Positions 9,879-17,398 of a stretch of 64,000 nt of DNA are shown piece by piece. A model generated the notes under the pieces. That model did no database searches. It was not told the origin of the DNA and worked only from the letters and a program-made list of their open reading frames with translations. This DNA is from Pseudomonas agarici (GTDB taxonomy: Bacteria; Pseudomonadota; Gammaproteobacteria; Pseudomonadales; Pseudomonadaceae): the NCBI RefSeq assembly GCF_900109755.1, contig NZ_FOAR01000014.1, positions 1-64,000 of the forward strand, written 5' to 3'. Within the stretch, counting starts at the first letter, position 1. Each line of letters opens with the position of its first letter. Position numbers and translations under genes: made by a program.

Positions 9879-10487
9879 GTGGACAAGGTTTTTGCTAGAT
9901 TCCTAGAGAAGTTTGGTGGCCCGGTTGATCGCCAGGAAGTACCAGCGTCAAGTATCGAGCGCTATAAGGGTAAACTGCCCAATCAACTTCTGGAATACTG
10001 GGCTGAGCACGGCTGGTGCGGATACGGTGATGGAATTTTTTGGATAGTGAATCCGCAAGAATACGAAGGGGTGGTGGCTTCGTGGGTTGAAGGAACGGAA
10101 CTTGAAAAACGCGACACTTACCACCTGATTGCACGTGGAGCGTTTGGCGATCTCTATCTGTGGGGCGAGAAAACGGGATTTTCACTGAAGATAACCAGTG
10201 TCTTTTCTCGATGTGTGATCCATGACTTTGAAATTACAGCCGAGGAAATGGACAGAGAGCTACAAGGTTTTCTGTTGTCCAGAAATGTGGACTCTAACGA
10301 TGTGGACGATTTGTTCAAACCGGCAAGAAGACAGCTTGGTACGCTACGCCATGATGAAATGTATGGCTTTGTTCCAGCGTTAATGCTTGGCGGATCGGCA
10401 TCCCTTGATCATGTTGAGAAACTAAAAGCAGTGGAGCATTTAATCCTGCTGTCTCAGCTCGCAGAGCTTGAGCCATATAACTTTTAA
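9879..10487 (+). CDS. GAD-like/DUF1851 immunity protein (Tdi1-like)
   Basis: A 202-residue cytoplasmic protein. Residues about 5-100 resemble the GAD-like domain (FLEKFGGP, YKGKLPNQLLEYW, GIFWIVNPQEYE) and the C-terminal 70 resemble DUF1851 (HDEMYGFVPALMLGG, VEHLILLSQL). This pairing is that of the Tdi1 immunity protein of the Agrobacterium Ntox15 effector Tde1, which fits the toxin domain immediately upstream. I place the start at GTG 9879 because AAGGAGGT lies 5 nt before it; the toxin stop overlaps that ribosome site, so translation was probably coupled. The frame is intact, so immunity may outlive the toxin. An IS481-type element begins about 18 nt downstream. Confidence 0.8.
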   Translation: MDKVFARFLEKFGGPVDRQEVPASSIERYKGKLPNQLLEYWAEHGWCGYGDGIFWIVNPQEYEGVVASWVEGTELEKRDTYHLIARGAFGDLYLWGEKTGFSLKITSVFSRCVIHDFEITAEEMDRELQGFLLSRNVDSNDVDDLFKPARRQLGTLRHDEMYGFVPALMLGGSASLDHVEKLKAVEHLILLSQLAELEPYNF

Positions 10488-10504
10488 GTGTGGAAGTCTC
10501 GACT

Positions 10505-11268
10505 TGATCTGACACCCCTCTTGAAAAAGAACGGGGCTACCGGGTTTGATGGTTGTGCAAGCAATCACCAACCCAAGAGGAGTAGCCCCGCATGAACGTT
10601 GTAAATCAACCAATTGTTAAGCACAAGTTGGGCTTGTTGAACCTGGCCGAGGAACTCGGCAACGTTTCACAGGCTTGCAAAATCATGGGCGTGTCGCGAG
10701 ACATCTTCTATCGCTACCAGCAAGCCAAGGCGAACGGTGGTGTCGAAGCCCTGCTGCAAAAAGATCGCAGAAAACCAAACCTGAAAAACCGTATCGATGA
10801 GGTTGTTGAACAATGCGTACTGAATGACGCCATTGAACAGCCCGCCCACGGCCAAGTCCGTGTCAGCAATGAACTGCGTAAGCGTGGCACATTTGTCAGC
10901 CCTTCAGGCGTGCGATCGATCTGGCTGCGGCACGAGCTGGCGAACTTCAAACAGCGTCTTCGTGCACTGGAAAAGCACGTTGGCGCTACGGGTGCTGTCC
11001 TGACAGAAGCCCAGGTCGTTGCTCTGGAGAAAAAGCGCGATGACGATATCGCCTGCGGCGAAATCGAAACGGCCCATCCAGGCTACCTCGGTTCGCAGGA
11101 CACGTTTTACGTCGGCACCATGAAAGACGTAGGCCGTATTTATCAGCAGACCTTCGTTGATACTTACAGCAAAGTCGCGTTTACCAAGCTCTATACAACG
11201 AAGACGCCCATCACAGCCGCAGACCTGTTGAACGACAAAGTGCAGCCGTACTTCACAGAGCAAAACGT
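10505..11268 (+). mobile_element. Truncated IS481-type insertion sequence
   Basis: The left end probably starts near TGATCTGACACCCC (10505-10518). The element contains its leader hairpin and about the first 225 codons of the transposase, then stops abruptly at about 11264-11273 where it joins the 3' end of a duplicated gene read from the other strand. The right end and last catalytic residue are missing, so it cannot move by itself. Confidence 0.75.
10532..10590 (+). promoter_or_regulatory. Leader hairpin hiding the transposase ribosome binding site
   Basis: CGGGGCTAC (10532-10540) pairs with GTAGCCCCG (10582-10590), and GGGTT (10542-10546) with AACCC (10570-10574). The Shine-Dalgarno AAGAGGAG (10575-10582) is left in a bulge between the two stems, directly before the ATG at 10592. 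Inference: this limits transposase translation from read-through transcripts. Confidence 0.5.
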
Positions 11269-11278
11269 CTCGCCGTAG
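10592..11278 (+). pseudogene. IS481-type transposase, C-terminally truncated
   Basis: The frame encodes a helix-turn-helix N-terminal region (ISxACKIMGVSRDIFYRY-like) and the start of the integrase core, with the first two acidic residues of the DDE triad plausibly in QDTFYVG and FVDTYSK. The protein stops after 228 codons, before the region that would carry the third catalytic residue. The last few codons (about from 11265) are not transposase sequence but the antisense of the neighbouring gene. It is therefore inactive. The ATG at 10592 has a ribosome site held in the leader hairpin. Confidence 0.8.
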
Positions 11279-12408
11279 TCGCTGCCTTCTATTGCGGGGA
11301 AGGTCGCGCCTTGCTGGAAGTAACGGCGGGAGTTGAGTCGGGCTGGGGTGAACCACCAGCCGGATTTTGGGCAGGCTTCGCCAGCGGCCTTGCGTAATAC
11401 GGGTTCAGGTGGGGCGACTGGCGCTTGTTTTAACGCTTCGGCTTTTGCGACGCTTTCCATCGAGGGTACGGGGACACCGCTGACCATGGTGGGGTCGCGA
11501 TAGCTCTCTAGGATGGGCAAGCCGGCTGCACGGGCTTTGGCTTCAATGGCTATGCGCTTTAACAATACCTGATGGATTTGGCCAGCGTATTTTGTTCTTG
11601 TGGCTTCGTTAGGGTGGCTGGCTCCGGAAAGGCTGGAGGAGGTTTGGAGCGTTATATTAAGACTGTCAAATATTGGGATGTTTCGGACTTTTTCGCGAGT
11701 CCCCGGCGTATAGTCAACCTCCAAGAGCATGCCATCAGCCTGCCACTGCCAGAAGAAACCTTCTCTTAGTTGACGCCAATCCTCCCAGGTCAACTGATAA
11801 TTTGGATCCGCCAGAAAACCTGGATAAAGGCCGATATCGGCAATGTTCGGTTCGTTCAAATAGCCCTTTTCAAAAAGATAGCTGGAGCGGCCTATCAGGC
11901 GCGGGGAACCTGGCATGATGAAACGCTGCCAGCCTGCGGTTTGAATACTGGCCTGAAGACTCATCACCAAGTCATACACCTGTCGGTCGTAGGCTTCAAT
12001 CTGAGGTTCAGTGGTGTCGTTGAGGATAGGGGTATCAGTCAGTTTGACTCTAACCTTGACTTCATCCACGCCGTAATTGTCACTGGCATCATCGTAGAAG
12101 AGTACGGTGCTGGCAGGAGGAAAGATCAGGGCATGTTGAGGATGTTTGAGGCTGAATTGAGCATTTCTAACCGTGTAAAAGAGTGCACTGCTTACACCCG
12201 AGTGCTGAATAGTGAAGTTGGATCGCTGGACGATTGCATCACCTTTCTCGCCCAACATGAATTCGAGTTTTTTAGGGGGCATCAGAGAACTCCTGGTAAT
12301 GGCGGGAAGGTAGTCCACGGGGATATAAGCGACAAAGAATCGAGCGAAGGCTAGCAATGCCAGTAGCAGACCTGTTCCGAGCAACAAAAAAACCATGCGT
12401 CGAGACAT
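11191..12408 (-). CDS. Membrane-anchored protein of the duplicated cassette, copy 1, with replaced C terminus
   Basis: I do not recognise this 405-residue protein. It has one N-terminal hydrophobic segment (about 5-28, VFLLLGTGLLLALLAFARFFVAY) and a large probably periplasmic domain. It is a paralogue of 13668-14855: the first ~280 residues differ considerably, while about 85 residues from KARAAGLPILES on are nearly identical, including GEACPKSGWWFTPARLNSRRY. After EGSDYG the paralogue ends LTFWQWSPDQSNPTL, but here an IS481-type fragment joins at about 11268 and the protein runs on with IS-derived residues to a stop at 11191. Its ATG is 2 nt after the stop of the preceding gene, so the two are coupled. 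Confidence 0.7.
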   Translation of the reverse strand: MSRRMVFLLLGTGLLLALLAFARFFVAYIPVDYLPAITRSSLMPPKKLEFMLGEKGDAIVQRSNFTIQHSGVSSALFYTVRNAQFSLKHPQHALIFPPASTVLFYDDASDNYGVDEVKVRVKLTDTPILNDTTEPQIEAYDRQVYDLVMSLQASIQTAGWQRFIMPGSPRLIGRSSYLFEKGYLNEPNIADIGLYPGFLADPNYQLTWEDWRQLREGFFWQWQADGMLLEVDYTPGTREKVRNIPIFDSLNITLQTSSSLSGASHPNEATRTKYAGQIHQVLLKRIAIEAKARAAGLPILESYRDPTMVSGVPVPSMESVAKAEALKQAPVAPPEPVLRKAAGEACPKSGWWFTPARLNSRRYFQQGATFPAIEGSDYGETFCSVKYGCTLSFNRSAAVMGVFVV

Positions 12409-13665
12409 GCTCAGGCCTCCTTCCAGGCTGCAATCACCCGCATTTGCTGGATCATGTACAGGCGAAATTGACCGTCGAAATCACGACCTTTAGTCATTAA
12501 TCGATGGTATTGATCAAGGATATCTTTTACGTATTCCATCCTTGCATCCGGGTCATAGAGTTTTCCTTGTTTCAACCCCATGGTGACGGTGACATCCTTT
12601 TCCGTGAGCCCGTAGGGCTCCAACTCCCGCACTTCAATTTCTCGGGTAATCATCGGTGCGGCGTTAAATACCAACGAAGGATCCTTGGCCCCCAGTAGAT
12701 TCCATAGCCGACGCCCCAAATCGTTGTTGTCGATGGCACGGATAAACTCAGGGTGGTCGTAGACCATGACTTGCAGATGGTGATTTTGCTCGTGTTTTAG
12801 AAAAGCCTCGGCACTCTCGAAAGCCAGATCTTCTTTGGCTTCTTTTAAATCCGTGCCTTCGGTGGTTTCATACGTTTCAATCGTTCGAAACCCATTCTTC
12901 AAATCATCAGTCGCCTTGCACTGATTCATCTCCGCCAACGCGCCCTTGTCGTCAGTCAGATTCATCTCCCAGTTCAATTTCCTGAGATCCAGCACCCGCA
13001 TTTTCTTTTCAAGGTCCAGTCGCAAGGATGTGTTCTCACCCATGGCCCAAGGCATGGACTGCACTTGCTCAGTGAGCACTGGATCGTAAGTGGTGACATC
13101 CCGGCAATCGATATCGCGAAAGAACGCCTCGCGACCAAACTTTCGCCAATAAAGCATCCAGGGCGTGATTTCGAGAAACAGCCAGAAATTGCCCTTGAGC
13201 AGGTAGTAGTAGGTGACGCGGGACATCAACCGGGCCTGGCCCACCACTTCATCGAATTTGGTCTCGGCGAATTCGATGCCATCCACCACCTGTTTGGCCG
13301 CAAACGCGGCCAGTCCGGCCCAATAGAAACGCCCTTGCTGCTGCGTGCCTTCATCGTCCAGAAACAGTTGGGCGTAGTTACCGGCAGTCCGCTTGGAGCG
13401 CCGTAGCACATCGGAAACCAGCGTGTTGTTTTCCGCCAACAGGGCAATGCTTTGTGATTGCACGAGTGACCATAAGTCGTTGCAGGTGGCAATGGCGTCT
13501 TCGGTCGCGCCTGCTTCGGCACGGGTGTAGGCTTTTTTCAGAATCCTGCCCTTGATGTAGGTGACACCTTCTTCCGTGTCGACAATCCAGGGTTTGATCA
13601 TCGTTGGTCTCCTTGGTCTGGGTTCAAAATGAGTCACCCTTGGGGACGTCAACTTGTTAGTTACT
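11270..13665 (-). repeat. Tandem duplication, copy 1 (two-gene cassette)
   Basis: This about 2.4-kb unit repeats in direct orientation at 13704-16120. It includes both genes of the cassette and the common upstream sequence (ribosome site, then GGGTTCAAAATGAGT and CAACTTGTTAGTT on opposite strands). Similarity is high at the ends and through most of the first gene, and low in two internal stretches. The left boundary coincides with the broken end of the IS481-type element. Confidence 0.8.
12411..13601 (-). CDS. DUF2515-like protein of the duplicated cassette, copy 1
   Basis: A 396-residue protein without signal peptide. Segments such as QGRFYWAGLAAFAAKQV and LLKGNFWLFLEITPWMLY recall pseudomonad proteins annotated as DUF2515 and often found near type VI secretion genes; that match is from memory and not certain. 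A conserved HEQNHHLQVMVYDHPEF segment lies in the C-terminal half. It is nearly identical to 14858-16054 except for a divergent stretch of about 30 residues just before HEQNHH. The start at 13601 (MIKPWIVDTEEGVTY) is preceded by AAGGAG at 7 nt. It is followed at 2 nt by the membrane-anchored partner. Function unknown. Confidence 0.75.
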   Translation of the reverse strand: MIKPWIVDTEEGVTYIKGRILKKAYTRAEAGATEDAIATCNDLWSLVQSQSIALLAENNTLVSDVLRRSKRTAGNYAQLFLDDEGTQQQGRFYWAGLAAFAAKQVVDGIEFAETKFDEVVGQARLMSRVTYYYLLKGNFWLFLEITPWMLYWRKFGREAFFRDIDCRDVTTYDPVLTEQVQSMPWAMGENTSLRLDLEKKMRVLDLRKLNWEMNLTDDKGALAEMNQCKATDDLKNGFRTIETYETTEGTDLKEAKEDLAFESAEAFLKHEQNHHLQVMVYDHPEFIRAIDNNDLGRRLWNLLGAKDPSLVFNAAPMITREIEVRELEPYGLTEKDVTVTMGLKQGKLYDPDARMEYVKDILDQYHRLMTKGRDFDGQFRLYMIQQMRVIAAWKEA

Positions 13666-13667
13666 GC

Positions 13668-14855
13668 TTACAGCGTCGGGTTGGATTGGTCCGGGCTCCA
13701 CTGCCAGAACGTCAGGCCGTAGTCGCTGCCTTCTATTGCGGGGAAGGTCGCGCCTTGCTGGAAGTAACGGCGGGAGTTGAGTCGAGCTGGGGTGAACCAC
13801 CAGCCAGATTTTGGGCAGGCTTCGCCAGCGGCCTTGCGTGATACGGGTTCAGGTGGGGCGACTGGCGCTTGTTTTAACGCTTCGGCTTTTGCGACGCTTT
13901 CCATCGAGGGGACGGGGACACCGCTGACCATGGTGGGGTCGCGGTAACTCTCTAGGATGGGCAAGCCGGCTGCACGGGCTTTGACCTCCTTGACGAGGCG
14001 AGTAACAAGAAGCTCGTGTAAGCTGTCGCGATATTTAGTACGAGTAGCTTCATTGGGATGGCTAGCACCCGTAAGGCTGGCAGCGGTTTGGAGTGTGATG
14101 TCTAGGCTGTCGCGTTGAAAACTGAGGCTCTTTGGATTTCTGCTGGATCGGGAATACTTGACCTCCAACAGCATACCGCCAGCTTGCCATTGCCAAACGA
14201 AATGATCTCTTTGCAGATGGCGCCAGTCTTCCCAAGTTAAACGGTATTCTGGATCAGCTAGAAACACAGGATGGATGTCCAAATCGGCAATACTAGGCTC
14301 ATTCAAATAGCCTTCTTGAAAGAGATAACTGGAGCGCCCTAGCAAGCGAGGACTGCTCAACAAGATGAAGCGCTGCCAGCCTGCGGCTTGAATGCTGTTC
14401 TGAAGACTCATCACCAATTCATACACCTGCCGATCATAGGCTTCAATCTGAGGCTCAGTGGTGTCATTGACGAGGGGAGCATCTGGCAGGTTTATGCTCA
14501 TATCTACATGGTCAACACCATAATCGTCTCGGGCGTTGTCATAAAAAAGTACGGTATATGAGCCGGGAAAAAGCAAGCCGAGCGTGGGGTGTTTGAGCTG
14601 GTACCGAACGTTGCTAGCGTCATAAAACAGGACGCTGCTTACACCTGATTTATGAATGGTGAGGTTGGAACGTTTGACAATATCATCACCTTTTTCACCT
14701 AAAGCGAATTCCAGTACCGGTGCGTTCATCAAAGGTTTCCTATTTGTTGTGGATGAGTAGTCCGCCGGTATATAAACGACAAATATTCGTGCGAGAGCGG
14801 CTAATGCCAGGAATAGACCTATTCCAAGCAACCAAAAAACGATGCGCCGAGACAT
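13668..14855 (-). CDS. Membrane-anchored protein of the duplicated cassette, copy 2
   Basis: A 395-residue paralogue of the protein at 11191-12408, with an unbroken C terminus (LTFWQWSPDQSNPTL), so this is the reference form. One hydrophobic N-terminal segment (about 5-30) should anchor it in the inner membrane with the rest in the periplasm. Visible features are EPQIEAYDRQVYELVMSL, a tryptophan-rich middle (LTWEDWRHL) and the shared C-terminal block GEACPKSGWWFTPARLNSRRY. It follows the DUF2515-like gene by 2 nt. No family could be named. A periplasmic partner or immunity role for the first gene's product would fit the layout but is inference only. Confidence 0.75.
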   Translation of the reverse strand: MSRRIVFWLLGIGLFLALAALARIFVVYIPADYSSTTNRKPLMNAPVLEFALGEKGDDIVKRSNLTIHKSGVSSVLFYDASNVRYQLKHPTLGLLFPGSYTVLFYDNARDDYGVDHVDMSINLPDAPLVNDTTEPQIEAYDRQVYELVMSLQNSIQAAGWQRFILLSSPRLLGRSSYLFQEGYLNEPSIADLDIHPVFLADPEYRLTWEDWRHLQRDHFVWQWQAGGMLLEVKYSRSSRNPKSLSFQRDSLDITLQTAASLTGASHPNEATRTKYRDSLHELLVTRLVKEVKARAAGLPILESYRDPTMVSGVPVPSMESVAKAEALKQAPVAPPEPVSRKAAGEACPKSGWWFTPARLNSRRYFQQGATFPAIEGSDYGLTFWQWSPDQSNPTL

Positions 14856-16120
14856 ATTCAGGCCTCCTTCCAGGCTGCAATTACCTGCATTTGCTCGATC
14901 ATGTACAGGCGAAATTGACCGTCGAAATCACGACCTTCCGTCATTAACTTATGATACTGGCTGAGAATTTTTTTAACGTATTTCATACGCTGTTCAGGGT
15001 TGTAGAGTTTGCCATGCGCTAGCTCCATGGTGACGGTGACATCCTTTTCCGTGAGCCCGTAGGGCTCCAGCTCTCGCACTTCAATTTCCCGGGTAATCAT
15101 CGGTGCGGCGTTAAACACCAACGAAGGATCCTTGGCCCCCAGTAGATTCCATAGCCGACGCCCCAAATCGTTGTTGTCGATGGCACGGATAAACTCGGGA
15201 TGGTCGTAGACCATGACTTGCAAGTGGTGGTTTTGTTCGTGATTGAGAAAATATTGAGCACTCGAGTGCGCAGTATCATATTTTATCTTCTTTTCTTCAT
15301 CGTTCTTGTCGGGCAGGACTTCATATCGCTCGACTTCACGAAACCCATTCTTCAAATCATCGGTCGCCCTGCACTGATTCATCTCCGCCAACGCGCCCTT
15401 GTCGTCAGTCAGATTCATCTCCCAGTTCAACTTCCTGAGATCCAGCACCCGCATTTTCTTTTCAAGATCCAGGCGCAAGGATGTGTTCTCACCCATGGCC
15501 CAAGGCATGGACTGCACTTGCTCAGTGATCACTGGATCGTAAGTGGTGACATCCCGGCAATCGATATCGCGAAAGAACGCCTCGCGACCAAACTTTCGCC
15601 AATAGAGCATCCAGGGCGTAATTTCGAGAAATACCCAGAAATTGCCCTTGAGCAGGTAGTAGTAGGTGACGCGGGACATCAACCGGGCCTGGCCCACCAC
15701 TTCATCGAATTTGGTCTCGGCGAATTCAATGCCATCCACCACCTGCTTGGCGGCAAACGCGGCCAGTCCGGCCCAATAGAAGCGTCCTTGCTGCTGCGTG
15801 CCTTCATCGTCCAGAAACAGTTGGGCGTAGTTACCGGCAGTCCGTTTGGAACGCCGTAGCACATCGGAAACCAGCGTGTTGTTTTCCGCCAATAGGGCAA
15901 TGCTCTGTGATTGCACGAGTGACCATAAGTCGTTGCAGGTGGCAATGGCGTCTTCGGTCGCGCCTGCTTCGGCACGGGTGTAGGCTTTTTTCAGAATCCT
16001 GCCCTTGATGTAGGTGACGCCTTCTTCCGTGTCGACAATCCAGGGTCTGATCATCCTCAATCTCCTTGGTTCGGGTTCAAAATGAGTTCCCCTTGGGGGT
16101 ATCAACTTGTTAGTTGTTGC
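13704..16120 (-). repeat. Tandem duplication, copy 2 (two-gene cassette)
   Basis: Direct repeat of 11270-13665, placed immediately upstream of it in the direction of transcription (head to tail). This copy has the complete 3' end of the second gene. The upstream limit is near 16120, after which the sequence no longer resembles the region upstream of copy 1. Confidence 0.8.
14858..16054 (-). CDS. DUF2515-like protein of the duplicated cassette, copy 2
   Basis: A 398-residue near-duplicate of the protein at 12411-13601. The start at 16054 (MIRPWIVDTEEGVTY) has AAGGAG upstream. Most of the sequence is identical to copy 1; the divergent stretch before HEQNHH reads REVERYEVLPDKNDEEKK here against RTIETYETTEGTDLKEAK there. 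The last 60 residues also show scattered changes (ELAHGKLYNPEQ against GLKQGKLYDPDA). It is coupled to the membrane-anchored gene 2 nt downstream. The DUF2515 link is recollection, and no activity can be predicted. Confidence 0.75.
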   Translation of the reverse strand: MIRPWIVDTEEGVTYIKGRILKKAYTRAEAGATEDAIATCNDLWSLVQSQSIALLAENNTLVSDVLRRSKRTAGNYAQLFLDDEGTQQQGRFYWAGLAAFAAKQVVDGIEFAETKFDEVVGQARLMSRVTYYYLLKGNFWVFLEITPWMLYWRKFGREAFFRDIDCRDVTTYDPVITEQVQSMPWAMGENTSLRLDLEKKMRVLDLRKLNWEMNLTDDKGALAEMNQCRATDDLKNGFREVERYEVLPDKNDEEKKIKYDTAHSSAQYFLNHEQNHHLQVMVYDHPEFIRAIDNNDLGRRLWNLLGAKDPSLVFNAAPMITREIEVRELEPYGLTEKDVTVTMELAHGKLYNPEQRMKYVKKILSQYHKLMTEGRDFDGQFRLYMIEQMQVIAAWKEA

Positions 16121-16581
16121 TTGCCGCCTCCAATTGGATTGAGCCAATCCACCGCGCTATCGGCTTGTTCCTAAGCTCTGAAAAGGGGTCGGAGTTAGCG
16201 GGCAGCCCAATAGGTGTCGATCATGACGGTGCGCTCCGTGCGGACAGGAACCTAATCGGAGCATGAAAAAAGGCTGGAGTTTAAGAGGAAGTTTCTGATT
16301 CGCAGCGTAGGAATGGTCTTTATAAGAGGCTGAAGTGGCCGATCTTAGCTTTTGGCAATCTCACTAATCTTTTCGTGAGCGAGCTCGATTGCTAAACAGA
16401 ACGCGGTGTTCGAACCAGATACATCGGCATGCAATCCAGCTCCACCGCCAACGCGCCCTCGGCGGTCGACCGTATATGTATTGAAGTTGTAATCAGCAGA
16501 ACCTGACAATCCCGGCGTAGTCTGATACCTGCACGCGGAGCTGTCCGACACCCACCGCGTCCCGTATCCCAAGGAGTTTTT
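16055..16581. other. Right edge of the accessory island, possible gene fragment
   Basis: Upstream sequence of cassette copy 2 followed by the promoter region of the SIMPL gene. On the minus strand, 16345-16560 reads as protein-like sequence (ADYNFNTYTVDRRGRVGGG, then SNTAFCLAIELAHEKI) ending in a stop at 16345, but no proper start is visible because the frame runs on into the opposite strand of the SIMPL gene. It may be the C-terminal remnant of a lost gene. Confidence 0.35.
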
Positions 16582-17292
16582 ATGCAACGGTTCACTCGCA
16601 GCGCCACCCTGCTCGCGCTTAGCATCGCCACCCTGACCAGCCTGCCGGCGCTGGCGGCCGACGAGCTTCATTACAACCAGATTTCTCTGCGGGCCCAAGC
16701 CAGCCAGGAGGTAGCACGGGATCTGATGACCGTCACTCTCTATACCGAGGCGCAGAACACCGACCCGGCCAAGCTCGCCGCCGAGATCACCAACACCATG
16801 AACAAAGCCCTCGGCCAGGCCCGTGAAGTGAAGGCCGTGAGCCTGCGTCAGGGCAGCCGCAACAGCTATCCGGTCTACGACAACAAGAGCCAGAAAATCA
16901 CCGGCTGGCGTGAACGCGCCGAACTACGCCTGGAAAGCGCCGACTTTGCCTCTCTCTCCAAGCTGACCGGCGACCTGATGCAGACCCTGAAAATGGACAG
17001 CATGAATTTCTCCATTTCCACCGCGGCCCGCAAGGCCAGCGAAGATGCCTTGCTCAAGGACGCAGTGAATGCCTTCAAGGCTCGCGCTCAGTTGGCCACC
17101 GACGCCCTGGGCGGCAAGGGCTACAAGATCGTCAACCTGAACCTCAACAGCAACGGTTATCCACCGCCCTACGCCCGTGGTGCGATGATGATGAAAGCCG
17201 CTGCCATGGACGCGGCACCGACGCCGGACATGGAAGCCGGAACCAGCGAAGTCAGCATGAGTGCCGATGGCATGATCGAGGTCCAGCAATAA
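16582..17292 (+). CDS. SIMPL (DUF541) domain periplasmic protein
   Basis: A 236-residue exported protein. Residues 1-25 are a Sec signal peptide ending ALAA. The rest is the SIMPL/DUF541 fold: LTEVSRDL-type segment (SQEVARDLMTVTLYTEAQ), the SYPVYDNKSQKITGWRERAELRLES core and the helical STAARKASEDALLKDAV block. Proteins of this family are linked to oxidative-stress resistance and envelope functions, without a defined activity. AAGGAG lies 6 nt before the ATG. A gene of this type also lies between roxSR and dpp in P. aeruginosa, so the accessory island at 8.7-16.5 kb interrupts that order. A terminator follows. Confidence 0.85.
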   Translation: MQRFTRSATLLALSIATLTSLPALAADELHYNQISLRAQASQEVARDLMTVTLYTEAQNTDPAKLAAEITNTMNKALGQAREVKAVSLRQGSRNSYPVYDNKSQKITGWRERAELRLESADFASLSKLTGDLMQTLKMDSMNFSISTAARKASEDALLKDAVNAFKARAQLATDALGGKGYKIVNLNLNSNGYPPPYARGAMMMKAAAMDAAPTPDMEAGTSEVSMSADGMIEVQQ

Positions 17293-17336
17293 AGGCTTAG
17301 TGGCCTGTGTGACAAGCGCTTTCTAAGCGAACCAGA

Positions 17337-17369
17337 ACGGCGGTAACCTCGGTGACCGCCGTTTTTTTT
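17337..17369 (+). terminator. Intrinsic terminator after the SIMPL gene
   Basis: ACGGCGGT (17337-17344) pairs with ACCGCCGT (17355-17362), followed by eight T. It separates the SIMPL gene from the dpp locus. Confidence 0.88.
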
Positions 17370-17398
17370 GCTCTAGAAAAGCGCTCCCAGAGGATTCC

